Shown: piece after piece, positions 9,401 through 15,121 of the stretch
Layout: every line of letters starts with the position of its first letter
Numbering within the stretch: the first letter of the stretch is position 1
From: Phoronis ovalis
Taxonomy: Eukaryota; Phoronida; Phoronidae
DNA length: 23,471 nt
Assembly (NCBI GenBank): GCA_028565635.1
Contig: JAOXYB010075833.1
Coordinates: forward strand, 1-23,471
Direction: 5' to 3'
The notes under the pieces: generated by a model
What the model was told of the DNA's origin: nothing
Databases searched by the model: none
Seen by the model: the letters and a program-made list of their open reading frames with translations, nothing else
Program-made: the position numbers and the translations under genes

Positions 9401-11255
9401 AGCCATTACTGTATGGTATATTCCCTTTCCACAATGTTGAAGATTAACGATGTCCCCAATCATACCAGATTGTTGAGGACAGAGTCTTGTATATTCCATC
9501 AGCTTCTCACAGTCGCTATGTGACCATAACTGAGGGGAAAAACCATGCAAGACACAGTAAATTTCATATGAGTTGTTTCTTTTATTTTTTATTGAACATT
9601 TGTGAACAAAATAAACTAGCATTTGAATATAATATCAGCTCTGGAAGGCAGACATGCTCTTACAATGAGACTTATAATGTTGCTGGTAATTGCCCAATTA
9701 TTTTAGAGATATCATTGTAACTGATCTTGTATGTTCATTACCCATAGTTCTGTCACCTCCCACTAAGAACATATTTCAATAACAACATTGTAACAGTGTG
9801 TTGTATATAAAGATTTTGTACACTTTATTAAAATTGGAAAAATAAAAGAAATACTTTTGCTAGCACTTACAAACATATGCATATTATTCTGGATGGGAAT
9901 ATTATTTCATCTGACTAAATTTTACAGGTGTTTACCTTGTCTACCCATCCGTATGGCTGTCGTGTCATTCAAAGAATTTTGGAGCACTGTACTCCTGAAC
10001 AAACAACACCAATACTAGAAGAACTTCATGAACATACTGAGCGCTTAGTCCAAGATCAGTATGGCAACTACGTTATTCAGCACGTGTTAGAACATGGACG
10101 GCCTGAAGACAAAACCAAAATCGTTAGTGAACTTAGAGGAAAAGTTCTTTTACTCAGCACGCATAAGTTTGCAAGGTAAAAAAGCAACCATTATCTTATA
10201 GTTAGTTGCCTGTATGTGACTATATAGACTGCTGTTCATTCTGTCACAGCATTACAGCTGCATCCAAAGCTTTATGGCTGCAAATACATCTGGGTTGTGT
10301 TGTACCAGCTAAGGGGGAAAGCATATAAGGTGCTAATTAATGGACAAAAAGAAGTGGACATCTATTGTCTTCCTCTGGTTATTTTTGGTAAGGGTTTAGG
10401 ACCCAAATAATGAGTGAGGACAGCTTTACTTGCATTAGAACATAGGAAATGATATTTTCTGAGTGAGTGGGTGCTGCGTTTCAAATAGAAGCTTGTTTTA
10501 TACATACTAATATGTAATGTTATGTTATGGACAATAGGGCCCTATAAAAGTGCTTCTGCAACCTGTAAGATTAAAAGTCTAGCAGCCCTGTCATTATCTG
10601 CATGTATATTTAGTGATGGTCTTTTTTCCTCTTATAGCAATGTTGTGGAGAAGTGCGTTTCTCATAGTACGCGACCTGAAAGATCGATGTTAATTGATGA
10701 AGTCTGTTCCCTGAATGATGGGTAAGTTAACTTATTATAAGTTAGTGTAGCATTGTAAAAATGTTAATCAGAGTACTTGTATGAAACTACAAAAGGTGAA
10801 TTTCAATTGATTTAAGAAACAGATGTTTTAATGTAGTGGCTTGGAGGTTCATATTGTATTTTGTTTAAAACTCAATCTTTTATAAACTAAACATAATGGC
10901 TTATTTAAGTAGCCAGGACACACTCTTAGAGAACAAAGAATTTAGAAGACTTCAAAATTCTACTACTTATGAAGACTTACTGTGGTGTAGCTGACTTATC
11001 TTTGCATATTTCAGACCTCACAGTGCCTTATACACAATGATGAAGGATCAGTTTGCCAACTATGTTGTTCAGAGAATGATTGATGTTGCTGAACCCCAGC
11101 AGCGGAAAATTCTTATGCACAAGATACGACCTCACGTTGCCACATTGCGCAAATACACATATGGCAAGCATATACTAGCGAAACTGGAGAAGTTCTTCAT
11201 GAAAAATAACTCTGACTTGGGGCCTATTGGTATGCCTCCAAATGGAATGCCGTGA
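383..11255 (+). CDS. pum: Pumilio RNA-binding translational repressor, 17 coding exons, 5' end missing
   Basis: Cytoplasmic PUF-family protein that binds UGUANAUA in mRNA 3' UTRs and represses translation or promotes decay, in part by recruiting Nanos, Brat or CCR4-NOT (family knowledge). Coding exons: 383-494, 1166-1347, 1709-1863, 2380-2635, 2890-3046, 3756-3836, 5061-5333, 5592-5723, 6546-6671, 6957-7115, 7468-7644, 7806-8079, 8627-8885, 9165-9302, 9928-10175, 10638-10721, 11015-11255. Joined, they give 3054 nt: 1017 residues plus TGA, with all phases consistent. Residues 1-603 are the low-complexity Gln/Asn/Gly/Ser-rich region with blocks shared with PUM1 (KGIF, QRRPG, VLSPRSS, MVEYVL, RPLTP, RDSL). 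Residues about 660-1017 are the PUM homology domain with all eight repeats. No ATG lies at the start of the first visible exon, so the N-terminus (roughly 150 residues by comparison with human PUM1) lies upstream of base 1. Confidence 0.96.
495..1165 (+). other. pum: pum intron, 671 bp
   Basis: Open frame from the preceding exon runs to 739 by chance, with no conserved content after the donor at 495. No other feature is recognised. Confidence 0.7.
1166..1347 (+). CDS. pum: pum coding exon b
   Basis: Residues 38-98 with the conserved strings [21 protein letters not shown] and [13 protein letters not shown], matching the PUM1 block that precedes the acidic region. The acceptor is TTTGTTTCAG and the donor GTAAGT. 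The exon ends on a codon boundary. Confidence 0.93.
1348..1708 (+). other. pum: pum intron with an AT-rich, nearly palindromic stretch
   Basis: Positions about 1441-1500 are a run of TAATAT/TTTAAT elements that can fold on itself. The rest shows no gene. Confidence 0.6.
1709..1863 (+). CDS. pum: pum coding exon c
   Basis: Residues 99-149. A charged stretch with KKQPKKSK is followed by an acidic stretch and [10 protein letters not shown], which matches the NGLPVQNGID block of PUM1. The acceptor is TTGTTTAG and the donor GTAGTG, giving a phase 2 end. The full stretch was too short and unpunctuated to stand out as an open frame; it was found from the splice phases and homology. Confidence 0.88.
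1864..2379 (+). other. pum: pum intron, 516 bp
   Basis: No conserved coding, RNA gene or clear repeat seen. The frame open from 2327 belongs to the following exon and its acceptor tract. Confidence 0.6.
2380..2635 (+). CDS. pum: pum coding exon d
   Basis: Residues 150-235. QNTPTEED leads into a Gln-rich segment and then [15 protein letters not shown], the counterpart of MEPLQFDY in PUM1. The acceptor is TATTTCTAG and the donor GTATGA. It ends in phase 0 with Gln-Gln, joining directly onto the poly-Gln exon. Confidence 0.93.
2754..2764 (+). repeat. G homopolymer, 11 bases
   Basis: Eleven consecutive G bases in the intron just upstream of the poly-Gln exon. A possible assembly-sensitive spot; no function inferred. 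Confidence 0.9.
2890..3046 (+). CDS. pum: pum poly-glutamine exon
   Basis: Residues 236-287: 34 of 52 codons are Gln, in runs of 6, 10 and 8, with QFT-like spacers and the block [10 protein letters not shown] that matches QLTAAQQQQYALA of PUM1. CAA and CAG are mixed; the longest pure CAG run is six. The other open frames over this stretch (Thr/Ala-rich on +, Val/Ala-rich on -) are shadows of the CAA/CAG repeat. The donor is GTATGT; phase 1. Confidence 0.93.
3047..3755 (+). other. pum: pum intron, 709 bp
   Basis: Short open frames occur on both strands around 3495-3788, but they are unrelated in content to any family I know and run into the next exon. Treated as intron. Confidence 0.6.
3756..3836 (+). 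CDS. pum: pum coding exon f
   Basis: Residues 288-314, containing [17 protein letters not shown], which matches [21 protein letters not shown] of PUM1. It is 81 nt with phase 1 at both ends, so it is skippable without a frameshift. The acceptor is TGCTGTAG and the donor GTTAGA. Confidence 0.93.
3837..5060 (+). other. pum: pum intron, 1224 bp, the longest in the gene
   Basis: AT-rich throughout. The 83-codon open frame at 4091-4342 shows no recognisable domain, signal or homologue and I do not call it a gene. A 14-bp AT palindrome lies near 4624. Confidence 0.6.
5061..5333 (+). CDS. pum: pum coding exon g
   Basis: Residues 315-405. [16 protein letters not shown] matches HQYYGVTPWGVYPAS of PUM1. 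A Gln-rich stretch with RPLTPSQQ follows, matching RPLTPNQ. It is 273 nt, symmetric in phase 1. The acceptor is AATTTTACAG and the donor GTAAGT. Confidence 0.95.
5592..5723 (+). CDS. pum: pum coding exon h
   Basis: Residues 406-449. [17 protein letters not shown] and [13 protein letters not shown] match PUM1 GYPVLAPAAYYDQTGALV and APVRLVAPAPVII. It is 132 nt, symmetric in phase 1. The donor is GTAAGT. Confidence 0.95.
5724..6545 (+). other. pum: pum intron, 822 bp, with a degraded repeat fragment
   Basis: It contains the fragment at 5948-6010 described separately. Overlapping short open frames at 6005-6533 on both strands have no recognisable content. Confidence 0.6.
5948..6010. repeat. Degraded fragment of the same interspersed repeat
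   Basis: CCAACATTAGCATCTTGATT, then TGTGACTGTGTGAGAGC and TATTACTGT, follow the left third of copies 1 and 2 in order, with an internal gap and several substitutions. The match fades after 6010. Older or more diverged than the other two. Confidence 0.55.
6546..6671 (+). CDS. pum: pum coding exon i
   Basis: Residues 450-491, rich in Asn, Gln and Ser ([14 protein letters not shown]). It is weakly conserved and supported mainly by splice sites (TGATTGCAG and GTGAGT) and by exact phase 1 compatibility with its neighbours. It is 126 nt. Confidence 0.85.
6672..6956 (+). other. pum: pum intron, 285 bp
   Basis: T-rich intron. The open frame 6679-6879 is low-complexity translation of T-rich sequence and is not called. 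Confidence 0.6.
6957..7115 (+). CDS. pum: pum coding exon j
   Basis: Residues 492-544, a Gly/Asn/Ser-rich stretch including NSLFTPTSM and [11 protein letters not shown], comparable to SSLFSQGS and ALGGFGTAVANSNTG in PUM1. It is 159 nt, symmetric in phase 1. The acceptor is TTGTTTTAG and the donor GTAAGT. Confidence 0.9.
7116..7467 (+). other. pum: pum intron, 352 bp
   Basis: T-rich, no coding or structural feature recognised. Confidence 0.6.
7468..7644 (+). CDS. pum: pum coding exon k
   Basis: Residues 545-603. [12 protein letters not shown] matches the SRRDSLTGSSDLYKR block of PUM1; then come [15 protein letters not shown] and [15 protein letters not shown]. It is 177 nt, symmetric in phase 1. 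The acceptor is CTTATTACAG and the donor GTAAGC. Confidence 0.94.
7806..8079 (+). CDS. pum: pum coding exon l: start of the PUM homology domain
   Basis: Residues 604-694. [11 protein letters not shown] is a strongly conserved pre-domain block. [19 protein letters not shown] opens the PUM homology domain, and the exon ends in [10 protein letters not shown], inside repeat 1. The Arg codon of the repeat 1 code triad is split by the intron (AG|A). The donor is GTATAT, weaker than the others. Confidence 0.96.
8124..8341. repeat. Unclassified interspersed repeat, copy 1
   Basis: About 218 bp in the pumilio intron between 8079 and 8627. It matches 9341-9557 over its whole length at roughly 85% by eye, in the same orientation. 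Shared blocks include GGGAGCCATTACTGT, TATATTCCCTTTCCACA, TTGAAGATTAAC, CAGCTTCTCACAGTC or its variant, and AACCATGCAAGACACA. I see no terminal inverted repeats, poly(A) tail or tRNA-like B box, so the class is unknown. The minus strand is open through this copy, but differences from copy 2 are largely nonsynonymous. Confidence 0.85.
8627..8885 (+). CDS. pum: pum coding exon m: PUM repeats 1 (rest) to 3
   Basis: Residues 695-781. FIQQKLERA completes repeat 1, [12 protein letters not shown] is the repeat 2 core and [12 protein letters not shown] the repeat 3 core. The acceptor is TTCTTTTCAG and the donor GTAAGC, giving a phase 0 end. The frame stays open into the intron before stopping near 8981; homology and the donor place the true end at 8885. 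Confidence 0.97.
9165..9302 (+). CDS. pum: pum coding exon n: PUM repeat 4
   Basis: Residues 782-827 with [14 protein letters not shown], the repeat 4 core, and [11 protein letters not shown] leading to repeat 5. It is 138 nt, phase 0 at both ends. The acceptor is AATTTTAG and the donor GTTAGT. Copy 2 of the local repeat begins only 38 bases after its donor. Confidence 0.97.
9341..9557. repeat. Unclassified interspersed repeat, copy 2
   Basis: Full-length partner of the copy at 8124-8341, in the pumilio intron two exons downstream. It lacks one A in the CCACAAATG block (CCACAATG here), which breaks the minus-strand frame that is open in copy 1. Ends coincide with copy 1: CAACATTGGCATCT at the left, GCAAGACACA at the right. 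Confidence 0.85.
9928..10175 (+). CDS. pum: pum coding exon o: PUM repeats 5 and 6
   Basis: Residues 828-909 with [15 protein letters not shown] (repeat 5) and [16 protein letters not shown] (repeat 6), ending in STHKFA just before the repeat 7 code residues. The acceptor is AATTTTACAG and the donor GTAAAA. The split Ser codon (AG|C) belongs to the repeat 7 triad. Confidence 0.97.
10176..10637 (+). other. pum: pum intron, 462 bp
   Basis: No repeat copy or coding content recognised. The frame open from 10522 belongs to the following exon. Confidence 0.6.
10638..10721 (+). CDS. pum: pum coding exon p: PUM repeat 7
   Basis: Residues 910-937, SNVVEKCV followed by [11 protein letters not shown]. 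Ser-Asn-x-x-Glu is the guanine-specifying triad found in repeat 7 of all canonical Pumilio proteins. It is 84 nt, phase 2 at both ends. The acceptor is CCTCTTATAG and the donor GTAAGT. Confidence 0.96.
10722..11014 (+). other. pum: pum last intron, 293 bp
   Basis: Nothing recognised beyond GTAAGT donor and TATTTCAG acceptor. Confidence 0.7.
11015..11255 (+). CDS. pum: pum last coding exon: PUM repeat 8 and C-terminus
   Basis: Residues 938-1017. [18 protein letters not shown] is repeat 8, [16 protein letters not shown] the C-terminal pseudo-repeat, and [13 protein letters not shown] the end, closely matching DLGPICGPPNGII of PUM1. TGA is at 11253-11255. Confidence 0.97.
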
Positions 11256-11608
11256 AGAGTGGAATAACTAGTAAATGGCTTAGTTGTTGTTAGACTAAGA
11301 ACGTTGAATTCTTGCTTCTACTTCTGTTTTAGTTAATTTCTTGGTGGTAGGAGCATTAAAATCTTTAGTGATTTTGAGTCAATTTTGTGATAGTAGTTGC
11401 TAGTTAATGTTGCCAGTTTCTTAAGGTTTGCCTTTAGGTTGTTGCTGCGCTGTTGAAATTCTGTTTGTTTCAAATAGTTTCCATCCATGAGTAGTTTGTC
11501 TGCACTCTTATAAAGTTTGTTTTGAGTCATCTAATAGTAGAGAATGTTCAATCCCCTTAACATCACGACCCTAAGTATGCTATTTTCTGTTTGCTTAATT
11601 ATGTAAAG

Positions 11609-11616
11609 TGTAAATA
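11609..11616 (+). promoter_or_regulatory. Pumilio-response element TGTAAATA
   Basis: Exact match to TGTANATA on the sense strand, 354 bases after the pum stop codon. Confidence 0.6.
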
Positions 11617-12294
11617 CTAAACTACTGTAAAAATGTAAATTTTCTCAGAGCATTTCTGTCCATAATTTCTGCGAAAAAGATTTGTATAATATTTCATAAT
11701 CTACTGCCGAAAAAGTCAGGTTTTTAAGTGCTCATAATTTCAGATGTACATTTCTGAAAATACATAGTATTTTCGTGATTTTAGATATTATTGTAAATTT
11801 CATTGCAAATCATCACCATCATCAATGTAATTACTACGTTGTGTAAAATAGTAAGTATCACTAGGATTGTAACTGGTGCTAAGTTTGTATTTTTGGGAAA
11901 AACTGATTTTTGATATCATTCTGTACAGATATAGAGCACTTTTTGTTACAAACCATTCTGTAATACTGTGAGGTGTGATTGATTTCCAGATTGTTTAGCT
12001 ATAAGAATTCTACACTGTTTGTCTTGTCTTTTGGGTTCTATGCATCAGTGTGCTGTAGATTATGGCTCTTGTACGACCACAGACTTTGCCGCAAAATTCA
12101 TATTCAGATGCATATGTTGAACTTGACAAACCTTTGTTGACAATGAGTACTAAATATGTTCAGATGGATTGCTTACAATAGTTATGTAGTTCAACTGCCA
12201 GAATCTAAATCAAATTACTGTCTTTCTCCCTTCGTTCAATGTCCTGTAACAAGATATGTCACTTGTGTGCTTAGGTGTGTGATTTATGGCCACT

Positions 12295-12302
12295 TGTAGA
12301 TA
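12295..12302 (+). promoter_or_regulatory. Pumilio-response element TGTAGATA
   Basis: Exact match to TGTANATA on the sense strand in the middle of the pum 3' UTR. G at the free position is permitted by the family consensus. Confidence 0.5.
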
Positions 12303-13552
12303 AATAGAGAGGACTGTTCTGCTTTACTTGTATAGAGGATGAAGAAGGCACTTTAGAATACCTGACCAACCATAATGTATTTAATATCACATAACATACT
12401 ATTAAATGTACATGAATTGATCAGAAATCTACCGCCCATATTTTTTTACTGAAGTGCATTCCTCTCCCTTGCATCTAAAAGCGGAACAGCCCTGATACAC
12501 TTTATATTTTACTGATGGCTCTTCCCTATAAAATTGAATGTATATTATACTACCCTTGTGTTTGAACATTTGTGGTTAAAAGTATCTGTAATGTACTGTC
12601 ATTACTTAAACATATGGTACAGAAATTAAATTATACTATTTTATTGAATTTTTGTAAACTTGTTTAAATGGAGTTATAAGTGATTGTACATTATCTTGTA
12701 AATTTGATATTTGACTACAATTCTTACTTCTGCTTTGTTAAGTGAATGTGGCATGCTTACTCAGTTGCACTTGTGTTATTAACAAAGTAGTTTATTAGCC
12801 ACGTGACTCTGAATGTTGGCTACCTGCCCTTCTAGGTGCATGCGACTTTTTCTGACATAGCATCAATTATATTTATGGATTTTAATTACTACTAGTCCAT
12901 TGAAATGTAACATACCTGTTGAATAGATTGCAACCCAATCAAATAATGATGACACCAATTTTGAAAATGGTGTTATAACTTGCCTTTTGTAAACAAAGCT
13001 GTAATGTATTAACTCTGGAACCTCTAGAGAACTTGTAAATGTATGTAATATGAAAATTGTACATCTTTGTAAACTTTTGTACATCTTGTAAAGATAATGT
13101 AAACAGATACATATTTATTTTAACTAATTGTAAGTTGTGGAATTTTTCAAATGAACTGTTAATAGATTATGAGATATGATTGGATGAGAGTTGTGATTGT
13201 ATGTGTGATCTTTCTCTTGTTTCACTTGTGGGAACCAGGTTGAATAGATTATGGTTTTGTTTTCAAGCTCCTTGACTATGTACAGTAGTCTTTGTATATG
13301 GTATTATATTATATATTGTGCATATATTATTCAATAGACTATTTGCTTGTGTTGGGTGACATAGCAAAATCTGTCCACCACAGTCATCTGCACACTTGAA
13401 TGAATAGCGCGAGTGTATGGAGAATTGTTCAACTGTGAATTGCACAGTGAGTTGGATTCGTTTTACTATATCACATAGTGCATACAAGTAGTGTATTCCT
13501 GGTTGTACAACTGTGTTTAGTTAAATTTACATTTGATGATTAGTGTCATTGT

Positions 13553-13560
13553 TGTATATA
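13553..13560 (+). promoter_or_regulatory. Pumilio-response element TGTATATA
   Basis: The best possible match to the eight-base code read from the protein's own repeats, located about 260 bases before the first poly(A) signal. Confidence 0.6.
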
Positions 13561-13815
13561 AGGGATGTTATTAACTTTTTCAATCAGTCAACTAGTTGGC
13601 ATGTAACTAACAGACTTGGTGTGCTGCTGATTCATCTCTAAGCTTATATATTTTTATGGTTCCAAGTTTTAATTGATGTTAATGTCCACACTATTTTCCT
13701 GTATAGTTAATAGCACCACATAAAAGTACTTGTGAAAAGTGCATTTAAAAGCATTGTTTGACTCATGCTGTGGATGTAGATTTATGTAGTATTTCATTTG
13801 TAAATTGGTTGTATA

Positions 13816-13821
13816 AATAAA
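13816..13821 (+). promoter_or_regulatory. pum: Poly(A) signal AATAAA of pum
   Basis: Canonical hexamer followed by a T/G-rich stretch (TTCTTGTAAAGTTTTTCTG), as expected for a cleavage site and downstream element. A second hexamer lies 39 bases further on. Confidence 0.6.
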
Positions 13822-13854
13822 CATTTAAATTCTTGTAAAGTTTTTCTGCTACCA

Positions 13855-13860
13855 AATAAA
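13855..13860 (+). promoter_or_regulatory. pum: Second poly(A) signal AATAAA of pum
   Basis: Canonical hexamer followed by TAAGTTTCTTTGAGC. It is the last sense-strand AATAAA before the convergent gene. Confidence 0.6.
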
Positions 13861-13879
13861 TAAGTTTCTTTGAGCTTTG

Positions 13880-14155
13880 AATTTAAAACTTATCTATTTT
13901 TACTTCTTTGATAAAAGTGTTAGGCAGGACTTAATGGACAGAAATTTGGTACTGCCAAGATTCTTACCATAATGGTATCTCACCACGAGCATTTTTAAGC
14001 TTGAATTTGGCATCTCTGCTGAAAGGTTCCGATGGCCTGTTCATTCCAGAGAGGGCACCTTTTCCACAAATATGTAGCATTGACTAGACAATTCTAAGAC
14101 GGATTCACAGTTTGAAGGTTAGAGATGGGAGAAGGGTGAGAAAAGCCAAATTATT
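13880..14155. other. Tail-to-tail intergenic spacer
   Basis: About 0.28 kb between the inferred 3' ends of pum (+) and the clathrin light chain gene (-). No gene seen. Slight purine-rich stretch near 14115-14150. Confidence 0.6.
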
Positions 14156-14172
14156 AAATAACATAATGTACA

Positions 14173-14178
14173 TTTATT
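14173..14178 (-). promoter_or_regulatory. Clc: Poly(A) signal of the clathrin light chain gene
   Basis: TTTATT on the given strand, AATAAA on the sense strand, about 770 bases after the stop codon. Inferred 3' end lies near 14155. Confidence 0.6.
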
Positions 14179-14310
14179 CTTTACATTTTAAATACCCGAT
14201 ACAAATAAGAATTGCGAAACTACAAACTAAAATAGGTATTAAACTTAATAGACCATTTGCATGCACTTGGTGAAACCACTAGTTGTGTACCCAAACCTAC
14301 CCAGCATGTT

Positions 14311-14372
14311 GCATTTTGTGAATGAACAATGATGTAGTCGCCGTGCGCTCGTGCAGTTCATTCACAAAACGC
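14311..14372 (-). repeat. Hairpin in the clathrin light chain 3' UTR
   Basis: Arms 14311-14327 (GCATTTTGTGAATGAAC) and 14356-14372 (GTTCATTCACAAAACGC) are inverted copies of 17 bases with one difference, around a 28-base GC-richer loop. The single non-match, 14313 against 14370, is A-C on the given strand but U-G on the light-chain mRNA strand, so the mRNA hairpin is fully paired. No target-site duplication or element ends were seen flanking it. Confidence 0.85.
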
Positions 14373-14949
14373 CATATTCTTTCCTTCCTTTGCATACTGA
14401 GCCAAAACCAAAACAAAATCTCATTACGGTTGGTTTATGAAATGCTTTCTTTTTGTAAGTTACCTTATTATTTCAGTACAAAAAATATTAATTATTTAAC
14501 ATTTTCTTACTAAGTTAAACCGCTTAATGCATTTCTAAAGTCGGGTTTTAAAAACCGTGTATTGTTTTCCACTAAGAATCACGGGATCGAAAGGGTCCAA
14601 TAATGCTGCCCTCAAGTGCATGTAAATAGCCTACAGGAGAGCTTGTCAACAGAAACTTATCCTTCTCGATGCAACTAAAATTATATATGACAAATTAGAG
14701 AGATACAGGTAATTCAACAACTATGTCGCACTATATCCACAATTAATAATAAACATATATAAGACAGCATCTAACTATGAATATACAACAGACAGTCAGA
14801 TAGCTTGTCATTGAATCTGAAACAAGTCCAGCTAACTACACATCATTGTTAGATCATGAATTGTTAGAACCAAAATACTGAACACAGCTGACTTCTGTAT
14901 TTAATGATTGATCCTGGAGCTAAAAAGTATCATATGTGACATTTTAAAT

Positions 14950-15121
14950 TTAACGAATTAATGGCTGTTGTTTGAGTTGCAGTAAAATGGAACGCATTCT
15001 TTGTACATCTTTCGTGTTCTTGGAATTTTTGGGATTAAATTCACAAAGACGTGCAATTCGTTCCCAATCTTGACCAGGTGAACTTTCATCGCGATCTTTA
15101 ACAAACTCTTCTTCCGCAGTC
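14950..15121 (-). CDS. Clc: Clc last coding exon
   Basis: Residues 180-236. TAEEEFVKDRDESSPGQD, WERIARLCEFNPK and RMRSILLQLKQQP match the C-terminal third of animal clathrin light chains. TAA at 14952-14950. The acceptor is ATTTATTATAG. The open frame extends to 15225 upstream of the acceptor by chance. Confidence 0.97.

Larger units (their letters stand above)
11256..13875 (+). other. pum: pum 3' UTR, about 2.6 kb
   Basis: From the TGA to just past the AATAAA signals at 13816 and 13855. It is AT-rich, with many TGTA-containing elements, three of them exact Pumilio-response elements (listed separately). Short open frames on the minus strand inside it have no recognisable content. Earlier poly(A) sites could also be used; the end is inferred from the signals, not from transcript data. 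Confidence 0.7.

Noticed and set aside
14025-14085. Stretch in the intergenic spacer with TTGGCATCTCTGCTGAA and CTTTTCCACAAATATGTAG, resembling two parts of the pumilio-intron repeat.
   Set aside because: The two matches are short and in the right order, but the spacing and the intervening sequence do not align. Too weak to call a copy by eye.
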